From the NCBI GenBank assembly GCA_029856445.1, contig JAHQWY010000272.1:1-5147 (forward strand): a stretch of DNA of 5,147 bases, given 5' to 3'. Below, in pieces: positions 4,868 to 5,147 of this stretch; within the stretch, counting starts at the first letter, position 1; each line of letters begins with the position of its first letter. Made by a program: the position numbers and the translations under genes. Source of the stretch: Promethearchaeia archaeon (GTDB lineage: Archaea; Asgardarchaeota; Lokiarchaeia; Sigyniarchaeales; SOKP01). The notes under the pieces are model-generated. The model worked only from the letters and a program-made list of their open reading frames with translations. It did not search any database and was not told the origin of the DNA.

Positions 4868-5147
4868 AAGGAAGCTTCATTCCTACTGCTGCCAATGCCT
4901 CTTGAATAGTTGCCCAAACTTCAATAGATCCTTCATATCCTTCAACATCTAAGAAAAATGCTCTTTGGTCAATTGCAAGTTTCCATGCTTCCTCAAATTT
5001 TCCCTCTTTTACACGAGACACACTTAAAACTTTTATTCCTTCATCTGTTATTTTTACTGCTGATGGTATAATAAGGTCTCCTAAGGAACTATCAGGAGGA
5101 AATTTTTGTATGTATTCAAGATATTTTTTTGCAAGTTTTGGTCCCAG
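4866..5147 (-). CDS. Unrecognised conserved-looking protein, C-terminal part, 5' end missing
   Basis: An open minus-strand frame runs from the right edge to a TAA at 4868-4866, giving 93 residues with no start in view. It begins LGPKLAKKYLEYIQKFPPDS and ends in EALAAVGMKLP. The visible part has an amphipathic helix, then a strand-like segment (GIKVLSVSRV at about 38-47), a helix (KFEEAWKLAIDQRAFFLDVEGY) and a last strand plus helix (EGSIEVWATIQEALAAVG). That alternation would fit a small alpha/beta fold such as a dimeric ferredoxin-like barrel, but this is only inference. No signal, membrane segment or catalytic motif is visible. Codon use and composition match the neighbours, and a stem plus T-run follows the stop. 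I do not recognise the family with certainty. Confidence 0.75.
   Translation of the reverse strand: MGPKLAKKYLEYIQKFPPDSSLGDLIIPSAVKITDEGIKVLSVSRVKEGKFEEAWKLAIDQRAFFLDVEGYEGSIEVWATIQEALAAVGMKLP

Overview
The window is AT-rich, gene-dense DNA that most resembles an archaeon, and the gene content points to an Asgard archaeon of Lokiarchaeia type. Three things support this: a eukaryote-style RING-H2 finger joined to TPR-like repeats; an Asn-rich, membrane-anchored NosD-type beta-helix protein of a style common in those genomes, overlapping a gene for a membrane-bound winged-helix protein; and the short form of ThiC. The taxonomic call is inference from protein style, because no rRNA or other marker gene is present.

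Layout from left to right. Positions 2-526 (+) hold the 3' part of a RING-H2/TPR gene that is cut by the left edge. It meets thiD (528-1361, -) tail to tail with one base between the stop codons. A 236-base divergent intergenic region (1362-1597) holds the thiD promoter and a pair of TGTACA boxes. It leads into a two-gene plus-strand operon: a secreted or surface beta-helix protein (1598-2785) and a winged-helix protein with two membrane segments (2782-3345), joined by an ATGA stop/start overlap. thiC (3397-4716, -) faces this operon. Its upstream region has a 14-base palindrome over a TATA-like element and a TAGGGA/TCCCTA inverted repeat. Last is the 3' end of an unrecognised minus-strand gene (4866-5147), followed by a stem plus T-run terminator.

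Functionally, ThiC and ThiD catalyse consecutive steps of the pyrimidine branch of thiamine synthesis: aminoimidazole ribotide to HMP phosphate, then to HMP diphosphate. They share a strand but are separated by the oppositely oriented beta-helix/winged-helix operon, so they are not one transcript here. The operon looks like a surface protein paired with a membrane-tethered regulator. The RING/TPR gene is the most unusual item: it keeps the residue spacing of a eukaryotic RING-H2 E3 ligase, including the E2-contacting Trp, but lacks the usual basic residue after the last zinc ligand. I saw no tRNA, rRNA, CRISPR array, insertion sequence or TPP riboswitch.
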